This document shows positions 25,017-34,936 of a DNA stretch of 43,993 bases, piece by piece (positions within the stretch are counted from its first letter, which is position 1; every line of letters begins with the position of its first letter). A program made the position numbers and the translations under genes. The notes beneath the pieces are model-generated. The model was not told the DNA's origin. It made no database searches and saw nothing but the letters and a program-made list of their open reading frames with translations. The DNA comes from Phycisphaerae bacterium (lineage in GTDB: Bacteria; Planctomycetota; Phycisphaerae; UBA1845), in assembly GCA_029260035.1 (NCBI GenBank), contig JAJDEA010000106.1, forward strand, positions 1 to 43,993. The letters run 5' to 3'.

Positions 25017-26567
25017 CTACAGTTTTTCCGTGATGCTCTTGGCTTGCATAAACAAGGGCAAGTAATCCCGCCCGCCTGCTTTGGAATCCGTCCCCGACAT
25101 GTTGAATCCGCCGAAAGGCTGAACGTCCACGAGTGCGCCTGTACATTTTCGGTTAAAGTAAAGGTTGCCCACATGAAACTCATGACGGGCACGCTCAAGG
25201 CGTAACCTGTCGTTGGAAAAGAGAGCGCCGGTTAGGCCGTATTCCGTGCCGTTGGCGATCTCTAGTCCTTCATCGAAATCGTTGCATGGAATCACTGCCA
25301 ACACCGGCCCAAAAATCTCTTCCTGGGCGATGCGGGCGTTGGGTTTGACGCCTTCAATGATGGTCGGCGCAACAAAATAGCCTTGCGTGGGGGTCTTGCC
25401 ACCGCCGAGCACCATTTTGCCTTCACCCTGACCTATTTGGATATATTCATTGATTTTGTTGTGTGCGTTTTGGTCGATGACCGCTCCCATGAAGTAATTG
25501 TCGGAGGTTACCGTATCACCAATGGTCAATTCGCGAGTTCGCGCAACGACCTGATCGAGCAGTTCGCTGTACACATCCTTGTGTGCGATGAGTCGGCTGC
25601 ACGCAGAGCATTTTTGCCCTTGAAAACCGAACGCCGCCGCCACGGCGCCCTGAGCGGCTTCCTCGATGTTGGCGGTCTCATCAACGACGATGCAATCCTT
25701 TCCGCCCATTTCCAGAACGGTTCGTTTAAGCCAAACCTGCCCAGGCTGAACCTTGGCGGTCTTCTCGAATATGCCGATGCCGACCTCACGCGATCCGGTG
25801 AATGAGACAAAGCGTGTCTGCGGGTGACAAACCATGGCATCGCCAACTGTTCCACCAGGACCAGGAACGAAGTTCAATACGTTCTTGGGCAGTCCCGCTT
25901 CGTGCAAACACTCGACCAGTTTGGCTGCAATGACAGGTGAAGTGCTGGCTGGCTTCAAACAAACCGTGTTGCCAGTCACCAAGGCTGCAGTTGCCATGCC
26001 GCAACAAATAGCCAGTGGAAAATTCCAAGGCGGGATAACCACGCCGACACCCAAGGGCATATATCGCACCTCGTTTTCTTCGCCGGGGAAAGGTGTCACT
26101 TCATGGGCACCTTTCAGTCGCATCATTTCTCGGCCGTAAAAATCCAAGAAGTCGATGGCTTCGCATGTGTCGGCGTAAGCCTCAAGCCAGCTCTTGCTTG
26201 TTTCATAACACATCCACGCTGAGAATTCGTAGACTTGGCGTTTCATGATTGCAGCGGCCTTGATTAAAATTCTCGCTCTCGCATCCGGGTCGACTCTGCT
26301 CCAGTCCTGGAAGGCGTCGGCTGCTGCGCGAACCGCTTGGTCGGCGATGTCCGCATTCGCCATGGCGACGGTGCCGACTACTCGCGCAGGGGCCGCGGGT
26401 GACGTGGATTGGAAAGTCTCGCCCGGCGAGACAGGCTGACCGTCAATCCATAGCGGATAGGTTTTGCCTAGTTCGCCCTTAACTTTATCCAGGGCGGCCA
26501 GCATTTTTGTTCGTGGTTCATCATTGTTGAAATCAACGTAGGACAGCGGAGCAAACGGAGGAAGCAT
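25017..26567 (-). CDS. rocA: L-glutamate gamma-semialdehyde (1-pyrroline-5-carboxylate) dehydrogenase
   Basis: A 516-residue NAD-dependent aldehyde dehydrogenase of the RocA/PruA group, which oxidises glutamate semialdehyde to glutamate in proline and arginine catabolism. The Rossmann part shows IPPWNFPLAI at 178-187 and FTGSREVG at 256-263. The general base Glu286 is in VLEMGGKD and the catalytic Cys320 in GFQGQKCSACSR, the form typical of the P5C dehydrogenase branch. EEIFGPVLAVI and QPFGGFNMSGTDSKAGG near the C-terminus also fit. ATG at 26567 has AAGGA eight bases upstream. No proline dehydrogenase is nearby in this window, so its partner must lie elsewhere. Confidence 0.95.
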   Translation of the reverse strand: MLPPFAPLSYVDFNNDEPRTKMLAALDKVKGELGKTYPLWIDGQPVSPGETFQSTSPAAPARVVGTVAMANADIADQAVRAAADAFQDWSRVDPDARARILIKAAAIMKRQVYEFSAWMCYETSKSWLEAYADTCEAIDFLDFYGREMMRLKGAHEVTPFPGEENEVRYMPLGVGVVIPPWNFPLAICCGMATAALVTGNTVCLKPASTSPVIAAKLVECLHEAGLPKNVLNFVPGPGGTVGDAMVCHPQTRFVSFTGSREVGIGIFEKTAKVQPGQVWLKRTVLEMGGKDCIVVDETANIEEAAQGAVAAAFGFQGQKCSACSRLIAHKDVYSELLDQVVARTRELTIGDTVTSDNYFMGAVIDQNAHNKINEYIQIGQGEGKMVLGGGKTPTQGYFVAPTIIEGVKPNARIAQEEIFGPVLAVIPCNDFDEGLEIANGTEYGLTGALFSNDRLRLERARHEFHVGNLYFNRKCTGALVDVQPFGGFNMSGTDSKAGGRDYLPLFMQAKSITEKL

Positions 26568-26719
26568 GGGTCAAATCCTTTGCGTATTAGGGTGCTTCGG
26601 CAGGTCGGTCGAGCATCTCAGGCCAACCAAACACGGGTCGATTTTTCGCGACTTGGTTATTTACACCAATCGACAGGTTTTGGCCAGTTGTACGAAACGC
26701 TTAATATGACAATTCAGTT

Positions 26720-26770
26720 TTGCTATAGCAAGCTCTACTCTACTGTGGAGTTACTGGTGCAGTCTTTACT
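26720..26770 (-). repeat. Degenerate third copy of the ~92-bp repeat
   Basis: On the minus strand this stretch contains CTGCACCAGTAACTC and then CAGTAGAGTAGAGCTTGCT, which resemble the last ~45 bases of copies 1 and 2, in inverted orientation. Only the right half is recognisable. The rest of 26568-26965 holds no gene I can support; the hairpin at 26915-26949 is the only other feature. Confidence 0.5.
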
Positions 26771-26914
26771 TGTGTAATAGAGCGATTCGCCTCCAGGCTT
26801 GACAATTCGCTGTTATGTTTCAAGAGAAGACGTGGGGTGGGTGTGTTAGTTGTCAAACTGTGGTGTTATTTTGGAGGGATGATAAGCGAATGCGTTTGGA
26901 CGACCATAGCCAGT

Positions 26915-26949
26915 GCTTCTCGCCCGCAGGGTTACTACGAGCGAGAAGC
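26915..26949 (-). terminator. Possible terminator hairpin after the metalloprotease gene
   Basis: GCTTCTCGC at 26915-26923 pairs perfectly with GCGAGAAGC at 26941-26949 across a 17-base loop. It lies 16 bases past the stop of the leftward metalloprotease gene. There is no T-run after it on the minus strand, so it may block 3' exonucleases rather than terminate by itself. Confidence 0.4.
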
Positions 26950-26965
26950 CGACTGAATGAAAGTC

Positions 26966-29800
26966 TTAAGGCGTAAGGGCTGACTCCAGTGGCGGTGCGG
27001 GGCACGCTCCCTGCGCTTGAGGTCCAGGTGGGTTCGGCACATTGAATGGGTAGAATTCATTGCCTGAGCCGGTCGCAAACGCATTGACAGCCCTCAATAT
27101 GTCGTTTCCGTTTGTGACGCGATCCGGAATCTCCGGATTCAAGTCAGTCCATGACAAGTCGGGCGCGTCAATTTTCTGGAATCCACGCAAAGTTGCGGTC
27201 ACATCGAATCCGTTCATGTTGCCATTGGCTGGGGTCCACGCGTTGGCCGGGGTTGGGGGAGTGGTGCTCCCGTCGCCCGTGGCGCTAAACACGCCGACAA
27301 CGTCGGACCACCAGCGACTATTCGTAGGCGTTGCGACGGTGGACACGACAATTGGTGCAGTGAAGTTGGTGCCATCCAGTGTTGCTCGCACCTCATAGGT
27401 TTCGTTTGGAGCGATCATGCACCCGCCGACATGAACGACGGCTTCCGCGCTATAATCATACAGTGGCGGCGTAGCGTCTGATACCAGATAGCTTAGACCG
27501 AGTCCTGCGATGGACCCAGGGGCAGTCGAGTCCGTTCGAGGCGAACTCGCAATCCAGCTTTGGCCTGTGCCAACGTGGGTCACTTGGTAGCCGTGTGGCA
27601 ATGGACCGTTCAATGGGTTTGGTGTGAAAGAAATGTAGCGGTTTTTCTCGCCTTCGTGCGGATAACCGGATGCGACCAATGGCGGATTAATCGCAGTCGG
27701 ATCAGCCACAGTCAAGACGCATGCGGCCGAGGCCTGGAACAGGATGCCATCTGCGATATCGTCGATAAGGAAGGTCTTGCCCAAGCCTACATCGATAGTG
27801 ATTTCAAACGTTGATCCAGGTGTCGCGTCGCCTGAGAGATCGAGTGTGTACTCGCCGAGGTAAGCGCGCGTTGGCCCAACGTCAACACTCTCGCCGGGGG
27901 TATTGAGAGTTGCCGTGAAATCCAAAACGGTGCAAGAAGCGCTCGACGTAATCGGCAACCCTGAGAAAACGAAATCGGGTCGAGGTAGGCACACCTGGCC
28001 CCCGGGACAGGCGACCGTATCGCAAGGGACGCCCGTATTCACCAACGAAGGTAAAGTGAAGCATGTATTAAGGTTAATGCGTACACCGTCGGGACAACCA
28101 ACTGTTAAATCTCCAACGCCCGACGTCTTGTTGATACCCACCGTTGCCTGGAATCCGCTTAGGGTATTAACTTCTTCGACAAACAGATCCATCCGAACAC
28201 TGCCTCCCGGCAAGGCGACACCAGAGGCCAATTCGCACGAAATGATCGTGCTCGCAGCCGTGCAAACGGGATTCGGTGGTGAGGAACAATCGGTTCCGTC
28301 TCCAAAATAATTTCCTATTGTCGATTGGCACCCTGTTGGCCCCCGCTGTTCGCAAGTGCCATCTCCAAGGCAGCATCCGCCAGCTACGGCAGTAATGTCG
28401 AGCGTATACAGCTGGGATTCCGTTTGCGCTTGCGTTTCGAAAACACGAATGAAATAATTGCCCGGGCTGTCCAGAACCAAACCTCCAACCGATTCGGCGA
28501 CGCCAAATCCCTGCGTGTTGGCGGTGACGATAGGTGTCACCAAGTCAGCCTCTGAATAGACTTCGAACGCCAGGTTGGCCATGTTTCGGCTGTCTATGAC
28601 GTTGCCCGAGCAGCAACCGTCTGAGCCGCCGCATGCCTGCGGGCTGTCATCGTAGCTTGTTCCGATAGGTGTTAATGTGATCGCAGCTGAACGTGAACTG
28701 TCAATACTGAATCTGAACCAGTCTTGTTCGCTATTTGCGTCGATGCTCAACAAAGAAGAATTGGCAACCGCTTGCGTGGGTATTGTCCCAACGGTAATGG
28801 TTGGCCCGTTGGGGATCGCGCCGATGTCGGTTGCTTCGGCGGAGGTATTGTCCGGCTCGAAAGGATCGCCGTAGTGTCTTTGCCCGGCGCGGATATCATC
28901 ATGCTGGGGGCCGTCGAAGCCTGTGTTGATAAACGGTTCCATGAGCTTGGTGCCTTGGACGGGGCAGACATGGAATATGCCAAGTCCATGGCCGTGTTCG
29001 TGCATGACAACATCGCGCAGGAAGCGAAAATTGTTTGTGGCGCTCGCCCAAAAATTGCTGGAATCGATCACCATGTCCGAATTGGTCGGGAAAAAGTTAT
29101 AGGCAAGGACGTTAGATCCGCCAGCACCGTCGATGTTTCGCGATGCGATACGGACGTCGCCATGATTAGCATCTCCTGTTGTTCCCCATGCCCCTCCGAT
29201 ATCCCAGTCGTTGGCCCCAAAGGTTATTCGTGTGTAGCTTGTTCCGGTTAGTTCAGCCCAACGAGCAAAAGATTGCTCGAAAAGAGATACCCAAGTCGCT
29301 CGGTTTCCGAACTGTGCATCAAAAGTTGCGAACAATGAACTTGGTCCAGCAGCTCCGCCGTTGTCATTGCCGCCCGTGCTGAAAATCGATAGCCCATCCG
29401 GGACGAAGCTCCAGGTTATATTGACTGGCGCGCCGACAGGCGACCAGCTGCCACCCAGGTTATACGCCAGCGGACCTGGCTGAATTAACATCGATTGATT
29501 GAACTGCTCTATGGTTTCGAGGGGCGTTCCGGGGGTGAAGCAGTATGCCGGGGGGACGTGGCCCGTGGAGACAATATCCACAATGCTGTCGCCCGTTACC
29601 ATCATGTCTGCAGCTTTGAATTGCGACAAAACGGAATCAGACGGTGCGACGGCTATGGCGCCAGCGTCAAATGGATTTGGCATGTCGCTCGACAAGCTGG
29701 CCATATCGACCCGATGTTGCCCGTTCGAATCGATACCCATTAACCCTGCGCCAAAAACCAGCGCAACGGCACAAAATAGTTTTCCTGTTTGACCTGCCAT
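26966..29800 (-). CDS. Secreted matrixin-type metalloprotease with PPC, Cys-rich and dockerin-like modules
   Basis: About 944 residues from the ATG at 29800, which has AGGAG ten bases upstream; the longer frame would start at a TTG at 29845. Residues 1-22 are a signal peptide. A metzincin domain contains HEHGHGLGIFH at 267-277 (HExxHxxGxxH, three zinc ligands and the base Glu) and a Met-turn in KLMEPF (Met287), followed by HDDIRAGQRHYGDPFEPDNT. A PPC-like beta domain follows (about 325-470), then a CC-type Cys-rich repeat (GGCCLGDGTC), a cohesin-like segment beginning near SCELASGVALPGGS, and a C-terminal ~225-residue module ending with a dockerin-like VTNGNDILRAVNAFATG. The final module closely matches that of the 34937-40741 protein. 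Confidence 0.88.
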   Translation of the reverse strand: MAGQTGKLFCAVALVFGAGLMGIDSNGQHRVDMASLSSDMPNPFDAGAIAVAPSDSVLSQFKAADMMVTGDSIVDIVSTGHVPPAYCFTPGTPLETIEQFNQSMLIQPGPLAYNLGGSWSPVGAPVNITWSFVPDGLSIFSTGGNDNGGAAGPSSLFATFDAQFGNRATWVSLFEQSFARWAELTGTSYTRITFGANDWDIGGAWGTTGDANHGDVRIASRNIDGAGGSNVLAYNFFPTNSDMVIDSSNFWASATNNFRFLRDVVMHEHGHGLGIFHVCPVQGTKLMEPFINTGFDGPQHDDIRAGQRHYGDPFEPDNTSAEATDIGAIPNGPTITVGTIPTQAVANSSLLSIDANSEQDWFRFSIDSSRSAAITLTPIGTSYDDSPQACGGSDGCCSGNVIDSRNMANLAFEVYSEADLVTPIVTANTQGFGVAESVGGLVLDSPGNYFIRVFETQAQTESQLYTLDITAVAGGCCLGDGTCEQRGPTGCQSTIGNYFGDGTDCSSPPNPVCTAASTIISCELASGVALPGGSVRMDLFVEEVNTLSGFQATVGINKTSGVGDLTVGCPDGVRINLNTCFTLPSLVNTGVPCDTVACPGGQVCLPRPDFVFSGLPITSSASCTVLDFTATLNTPGESVDVGPTRAYLGEYTLDLSGDATPGSTFEITIDVGLGKTFLIDDIADGILFQASAACVLTVADPTAINPPLVASGYPHEGEKNRYISFTPNPLNGPLPHGYQVTHVGTGQSWIASSPRTDSTAPGSIAGLGLSYLVSDATPPLYDYSAEAVVHVGGCMIAPNETYEVRATLDGTNFTAPIVVSTVATPTNSRWWSDVVGVFSATGDGSTTPPTPANAWTPANGNMNGFDVTATLRGFQKIDAPDLSWTDLNPEIPDRVTNGNDILRAVNAFATGSGNEFYPFNVPNPPGPQAQGACPAPPLESALTP

Positions 29801-29965
29801 GAGTAAAATGCTCCTCCGCTTTCGTGGGCATTGGTTGTTTGTCAAACCAAGCCGAATTCGTAAGGCTGTCTCGATCAGCCCCCTCTAGGTTATTCATAGA
29901 TTCTAGGCGCTATCCATTTCTGTCATAGCTTGGTTAGAACCCTCTTATTTTCGGTCCCACCTGTT

Positions 29966-32900
29966 CTACGGGCAGGGAGTCGTACATCCCATGCCATCGA
30001 ATGTCACTCGCTGAAAGGCCAAGACTCCACGTAATACATCATTGCCATTGACGGCTCCATTGGGCACGCAGGGTTCGACGTCAGCTTGTTGAACGGTGGC
30101 GATCTGGAATTGCTGGCGAAAAACCAGCACCATCATCAATATATCGTTGCCGTTGGCGGTCATATTGCCATCAAGATCGCACCACGTTGATGTTGTAGCC
30201 GAAGTGCCGAACGATAAATCTGGTGCGCCCATCATACCGCAATCCGCTCTGATATTGTAGGTCGTTTCCGGGCGGATTTCGATGTCATGGATGAAGACGG
30301 AGTCCCATATTGCCGGTGTTTGAAACACAGGTTGTATATCCAATGTGCCGTCCGCCTGGACGTATTGCGATAGACAATCGACTTCCGGATTAGCGGGATC
30401 GCCGGTGACGAGCAGGGCAACGGGCGAAGTGCCCGTAGCTGGTGAAACAGTAATATAGCGACTGTCCTCAGCAAGCACTGTGGGGGTATCGCACAATCCG
30501 GAAAGGCATGTGGCGATGCTCTCGTCGCAAAGCTCAACGGCGCAAGGGGGTACGCCGGGAAGACAGAATTGACCGTCACATGTTTCTGCACCATTGCAGA
30601 ACAACCCATCATCACAGTGGCTATTGCCTGTGCAGTCAACTGGAAAACTCAATTGCATGTGTCGGCCGATATCCGACGCTCCCTGGCTCGTACCACCGTC
30701 GGCTAGCCAACTCGGCATGGTGACGCCAGCGCTGCCAACGCGAATCTTGTGAAACAGTTTCCACGGGTCTTCAAAAGCTGTAGTCCCAACCCACTCCGGA
30801 TCGCTCAGGGTCCCGAAGTTAATATCCGTCCCATCCAAGCCGTGACAAATCGTGCAGGAAATACTACCACCGGTTTCATAGTTGAGCTGGCCTTGGATTT
30901 CGTTTCCGATGAAAGCGCCTGCTTGGTCTATATAGGGGGCAGAGTCAATCGCAAGGTTCTCAACAAATGCGACGACATCCCATATGTCATTGTCTGATAT
31001 GCCATAATTGCCAAGCCCATGACCGTTGGGAATGTCATCTCGTTTCACCAGATCGAATATCTCATTGGTGGATAATGTTGTTCCCAGGACACCCGGGATG
31101 CCGGTAAAGTGAGGGCCGGATGCGTACGCGCCGGAGACACCTTCGTAGTCCCAGCCGTGGCACTCTGCACAACGGAAAGTTTCACTGCCGGTTTGCTGGC
31201 CAGCAGGAGGGTAGAGCGGGTGTGTACCTGTTGGCCCGACTAGACCAAGCTCCTTCCACCATTTGTCCCACAATCTGCCGCCACGAACGGCGTCGGCCAC
31301 GCCGCACATGTCATCTGTTTCATTGCAAGGCTGATTGGGGCAGGGGTTCGCGCCGGGCAGGCAGCTGCCTGCGCTGCATGCCTCTGTTCCGTTGCAGAAA
31401 AGCCCATCGTCGCAATGCGCATTGGTTTGGCAAACGTCGAGAAGGTTGAGTTGGGCGAATCTTCCGATATCAGCCGCTCCTTGATCGGTCCCGCCGCCAG
31501 CAAGCCAGCTAGGCATTGGCGAACCGGGGTGTCCGATGCGTGTTTTGTGGAGCAGTTCCCATGGGTTGCTGATGCTGATTGTACCCACCCATTTCGGGTT
31601 CAGAGGTGTGCCGAAATTGATGGTTGCGCCGTCAGCGCCATGGCATGAAGTGCAAGCCGGGCTTCCGACGCTTGTGTAGTTCACCCCACCTTGAACCGGA
31701 TCGCCAATGAACTGCGCAGCGCCATCAATGAAACTATCGGTATCCAACGCCAGATCCAGGATGAACTGCACCAGGTCGCGCGTGTCCTGATCGCCAAGTC
31801 CATAACTTTCGAAATTGTGGGCGTTTGTTACGGTATTGCCCTTGATGATGTCATACATTTCAGCCGGCGTTTGTGTTGTGCCGAACACGCCGGGGATACC
31901 CGTGAAGTGGGATCCAGAGCCGTATGCGCCATCGACTCCTTTGTAGTCCCAGCCGTGACATTCCTTGCAACGGAAAGTCGAGCTACCATTTTGTTGGCCC
32001 GCAGGTGGGTATAAAGGATGATTGCCCGCGGGTGCAGCGGAGCTGTTCACAATCCACCATTTGTCCCACAAGAGGCCACCCCGAATCGGGTCGTTGACAA
32101 TGGTTTGGCAGAACGAGTCGCAAATGACGCCGTCCGGAGGTTCGCACTGCTCGCCAGCTTCGACTGTGTCGTTGCCGCACTCGGGAGGTGGGGTGGCTGG
32201 CACAAATGTTAAGCCCTGGACTGATGTTGGAGTGCCGGGTTTGAATAACTCGATCGTTGCACTTAGCTGTGCGGGCGGTACGTTCGCATCGAAACGATAA
32301 TTGTACAACGTACCCCATCGTAATGCGTTGGCATTCGCGTTGCTCGAAAAAGGAGTCGTTGACCATGTGATGGCGCCAGATGTGACAGTCGCAGTCCAGT
32401 CGGTTCCGTCGTAGATTTCAAAACTGTGGTAATCGACGTCGTGGAAACCGATGTTGATGACGCTCGCACCAGCATCTACCGGCACGCTGAATGAAAGTGC
32501 AGCCCGGTCTGAGTTCATGTTGTACAGTGCATATTCGTAATGCCAAAACCCGTTGCCCAGGTCTTGCGTGTCCGTGGCCAAAATAAATTGGCCCTCATTC
32601 GGTACTTGTATAAATGTCTCCTGCACCTGTGGCGATAAGTCCTGCCAGGCTTGAATGGCAGGCCTCCAATTCGTGACAGCGGACAAAGCAAGCTCGAAGG
32701 ACGTAAGGTTGTCAATAATGTCAGCACGCCGAAAAGACGCGTTGTTGTTGCGGTTGCCTGAAGGCTCACCAGGAACGATGTACTGCGCTTCGACATAATA
32801 GATAGCACCGGGATTCAGGTCCGGGTCAATATCGTTGTTGTTGACCTGGATTCGCCGCCCAATCTTTGCCGGTGCAGGCGGAGCGCTCCAGGGAAAAAGA

Positions 32901-34150
32901 AAATCCCCTGTTAGCGGATTCACGTCTGACCGAGGGCCTAGATTGCTCTGTTGGCCGTTCAGCCCCGCAGAGTAAGGGTCTGAGCAGCCAATGCCGAGTT
33001 GATCGCCTGGTTGAGGTGGTGGGGTACAGCCGATTGTACAACCGCCGTTTGATACTGCGAAGAAACCGTGCTTGAGCCAACTCATGCCGATTTGCTCAAA
33101 CCGGCCAGCTTTCGATCGAAACATATTCTGTGCGATGACCGGGTGTTGGTTGGTGTTGCCAAACCACGAAGCAGGCTGGGTTCCGATGTTGCAGGAAACC
33201 GTGCCAATTGAAAACGCTGAGATGTTGTCAAATTCTCCAAAGCTGTCGACGTCATGGATGGTTCGTACAAAAACATCCGGACCGTCGTGATTCGAAGCCA
33301 ACGGCGACAGGCCGGTGTCTGATGCTTCCGCGTTGACGCCTTCGGTTCTTTGCTCTTGGTTACCTCGTTGTCCCAGTTTGACATTTATCTCAATGTCGCC
33401 AAGCACTTGCTCTCCCGCTTCCGGGAAGCCTAGCGATTGCGCCCACTGCACCGAGATTGTCAGTTTCCCTGTCAGCCTCAGCCGTGAGCGGGTTTGATCG
33501 ATGGTGACCTCACCTTGTTCGATAAAGAACAGGGGGCCGGAAAAGGCGCGAGTACCTTGCGAGCCGATCGAGCTCAATACGGTCCATGATTCCCCGTCGG
33601 CTGTATGAATGATAAAGCCACCAATGACGGTCTTCCGCTCTCCGTTATGTGACAAAAGCAGTGCGCCGTTTGCTCGAAACATGGCCACAAGCAGTTGATG
33701 ATTACCTTTGTCAGTGTTGGAAATCACAGTTGAAGAATTGGGTCCGATGTCGAAGGAAAAATTGAAGGCCGTTGGAGCCGAGCCGATGGCGTCTTGAGTC
33801 GCGAAGCTCCAGCCAAGCGCCGCAAGCAAGCCTTGGTCGAGTTTTAGGTCTGCCACCCCTGAACTGATTCTTTGAATGCCTGGTTGGCTCTCGGCTTTGG
33901 TCCTTCCCATCGCGCCGTCTGCCAAAACGGGCGACGCACCAACTGCGAGAAGAAAAATCCCTGCCAGAATTGGATTGAAACTGCGCACGACTCCCACCCC
34001 AAAATGAAATGTTACCGTTGACGCCACTACGTCAATGGGAACGATGGGGCCTCGGGTTACCTTTGGGTAACGAACACATGCTCCTGGAAACGATGCGGGC
34101 GCAGGCTCAACGGCCATTGCCTCAGATCGGCTCCTTCGCTTCCTCCCCAT
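29966..34150 (-). CDS. Giant secreted protein with two tandem dihaem cytochrome c units and dockerin-like C-terminus
   Basis: 1394 residues from the ATG at 34150; a GTG at 33988, directly before a signal peptide (RSFNPILAGIFLLAVG, ending SPVLA), is an equally good start. Residues ~295-640 form an uncharacterised planctomycete surface domain (GTVSCNIGTQ, FEQIGMSWLKHGF, GCSDPYSAGLNG, HYEYALYNMNSDRA). A myxococcal-type Cys repeat is at 657-681. Two ~260-residue repeats (689-948, 956-1211) follow. Each has a CKECH/CAECH and a CTSCH/CTICH haem site (Cys728, 833, 994, 1099), a MPSWLA Met that may ligate haem, and a Cys-rich CDDGLFCNG tail. The C-terminus has two NGND-type dockerin-like segments. 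Probable extracellular or surface electron carrier; substrate unknown. Confidence 0.85.
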   Translation of the reverse strand: MGRKRRSRSEAMAVEPAPASFPGACVRYPKVTRGPIVPIDVVASTVTFHFGVGVVRSFNPILAGIFLLAVGASPVLADGAMGRTKAESQPGIQRISSGVADLKLDQGLLAALGWSFATQDAIGSAPTAFNFSFDIGPNSSTVISNTDKGNHQLLVAMFRANGALLLSHNGERKTVIGGFIIHTADGESWTVLSSIGSQGTRAFSGPLFFIEQGEVTIDQTRSRLRLTGKLTISVQWAQSLGFPEAGEQVLGDIEINVKLGQRGNQEQRTEGVNAEASDTGLSPLASNHDGPDVFVRTIHDVDSFGEFDNISAFSIGTVSCNIGTQPASWFGNTNQHPVIAQNMFRSKAGRFEQIGMSWLKHGFFAVSNGGCTIGCTPPPQPGDQLGIGCSDPYSAGLNGQQSNLGPRSDVNPLTGDFLFPWSAPPAPAKIGRRIQVNNNDIDPDLNPGAIYYVEAQYIVPGEPSGNRNNNASFRRADIIDNLTSFELALSAVTNWRPAIQAWQDLSPQVQETFIQVPNEGQFILATDTQDLGNGFWHYEYALYNMNSDRAALSFSVPVDAGASVINIGFHDVDYHSFEIYDGTDWTATVTSGAITWSTTPFSSNANANALRWGTLYNYRFDANVPPAQLSATIELFKPGTPTSVQGLTFVPATPPPECGNDTVEAGEQCEPPDGVICDSFCQTIVNDPIRGGLLWDKWWIVNSSAAPAGNHPLYPPAGQQNGSSTFRCKECHGWDYKGVDGAYGSGSHFTGIPGVFGTTQTPAEMYDIIKGNTVTNAHNFESYGLGDQDTRDLVQFILDLALDTDSFIDGAAQFIGDPVQGGVNYTSVGSPACTSCHGADGATINFGTPLNPKWVGTISISNPWELLHKTRIGHPGSPMPSWLAGGGTDQGAADIGRFAQLNLLDVCQTNAHCDDGLFCNGTEACSAGSCLPGANPCPNQPCNETDDMCGVADAVRGGRLWDKWWKELGLVGPTGTHPLYPPAGQQTGSETFRCAECHGWDYEGVSGAYASGPHFTGIPGVLGTTLSTNEIFDLVKRDDIPNGHGLGNYGISDNDIWDVVAFVENLAIDSAPYIDQAGAFIGNEIQGQLNYETGGSISCTICHGLDGTDINFGTLSDPEWVGTTAFEDPWKLFHKIRVGSAGVTMPSWLADGGTSQGASDIGRHMQLSFPVDCTGNSHCDDGLFCNGAETCDGQFCLPGVPPCAVELCDESIATCLSGLCDTPTVLAEDSRYITVSPATGTSPVALLVTGDPANPEVDCLSQYVQADGTLDIQPVFQTPAIWDSVFIHDIEIRPETTYNIRADCGMMGAPDLSFGTSATTSTWCDLDGNMTANGNDILMMVLVFRQQFQIATVQQADVEPCVPNGAVNGNDVLRGVLAFQRVTFDGMGCTTPCP

Positions 34151-34605
34151 CTATTAGTAAGGTATCTGTCTCGCCCGCAGACTTCAATCATAATCACAGA
34201 AAAGTAAGTGCGCAGCGCTGAAAAAGTGTATTTTCCAGTCAGAGCGGAAAATATGCTCGCGATATCGTGTGATCCTGTCGCGGGGACGTTGTAGGGGCCT
34301 TCTCAGGGCTGAGGCAGTTTCCGAATTTCTGTGAACTACCATATTGTCATGCGTTCGCTCAAAATGGGTCCATAATCGTAGAACTCAATGTCCTAGCACT
34401 GTTTTTTCGGAAGCCGGGTTCGTCATCCTGCCGTCGACGACGTCGCAACACTGATACAATCGTTAGAACCGGACCTGGGCTATTGCCGCTGAGATTGATC
34501 AGTGAGTTACCTCGGCCCAATTTCCTGATTTCGGCCCAGGTTTGGTTTCAAGTGGCAGTTTAGATAAAATAATTGGCATCAGTCCCCCTAACATGGAAAA
34601 AAACC

Positions 34606-34634
34606 TTGACCCCAAATCCCCATTTCGGTACTAT
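34606..34634 (+). promoter_or_regulatory. Candidate sigma-70-type promoter of the 1934-residue protein gene
   Basis: TTGACC at 34606-34611 and TACTAT at 34629-34634 are separated by exactly 17 bases. A start just downstream would give a 5' leader of about 295 bases before the ATG at 34937. No other pair in 34151-34936 was as good. This 786-base gap lies between divergent giant genes and holds no coding region I can support. Confidence 0.5.
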
Positions 34635-34780
34635 CGGGCTTGATCCTAGTGTCGGCAGGTGCAGATTCGCTGCTCATGTCTGATCTTGTCGTCGCTTGGT
34701 GTGGAATCAAAGGGCATTTCGGTTCTTACTAGGAGGGTGAAAGCTGTACCATTTCGGAAGCGATCCGTATTGTTGTTGTT

Positions 34781-34793
34781 GTGACAGTGTCAC
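34781..34793. promoter_or_regulatory. Palindrome GTGAC-AGT-GTCAC in the 5' leader
   Basis: A 5-base inverted repeat with a 3-base spacer lies about 145 bases downstream of the candidate promoter and about 145 bases before the ATG. The same half-sites, GTGAC and GTCAC, recur at 34879-34883 and 34899-34903 with a 15-base spacer. They could be operator sites or RNA structure; both are short enough to occur by chance. Confidence 0.3.
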
Positions 34794-34936
34794 GCGCGTA
34801 ACGTTTGCGCGCAGTTTTGTAACTTGTTCTGGTTGTATGTGCGGGCGTTAGTCCGCTTTTTTGATGACTATTGTTATAGTGACGAAAGTGTGTCATCGGT
34901 CACTGGGGTTTGGTTATTGGATGGAGGTAAGGGCTT

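Noticed and set aside
34737..34784. Possible 15-codon leader peptide ending in four Leu, next to AGGAGG
   Set aside because: The AGGAGG directly abuts the GTG, leaving no spacing for initiation, and there is no terminator-like structure that would fit an attenuator.
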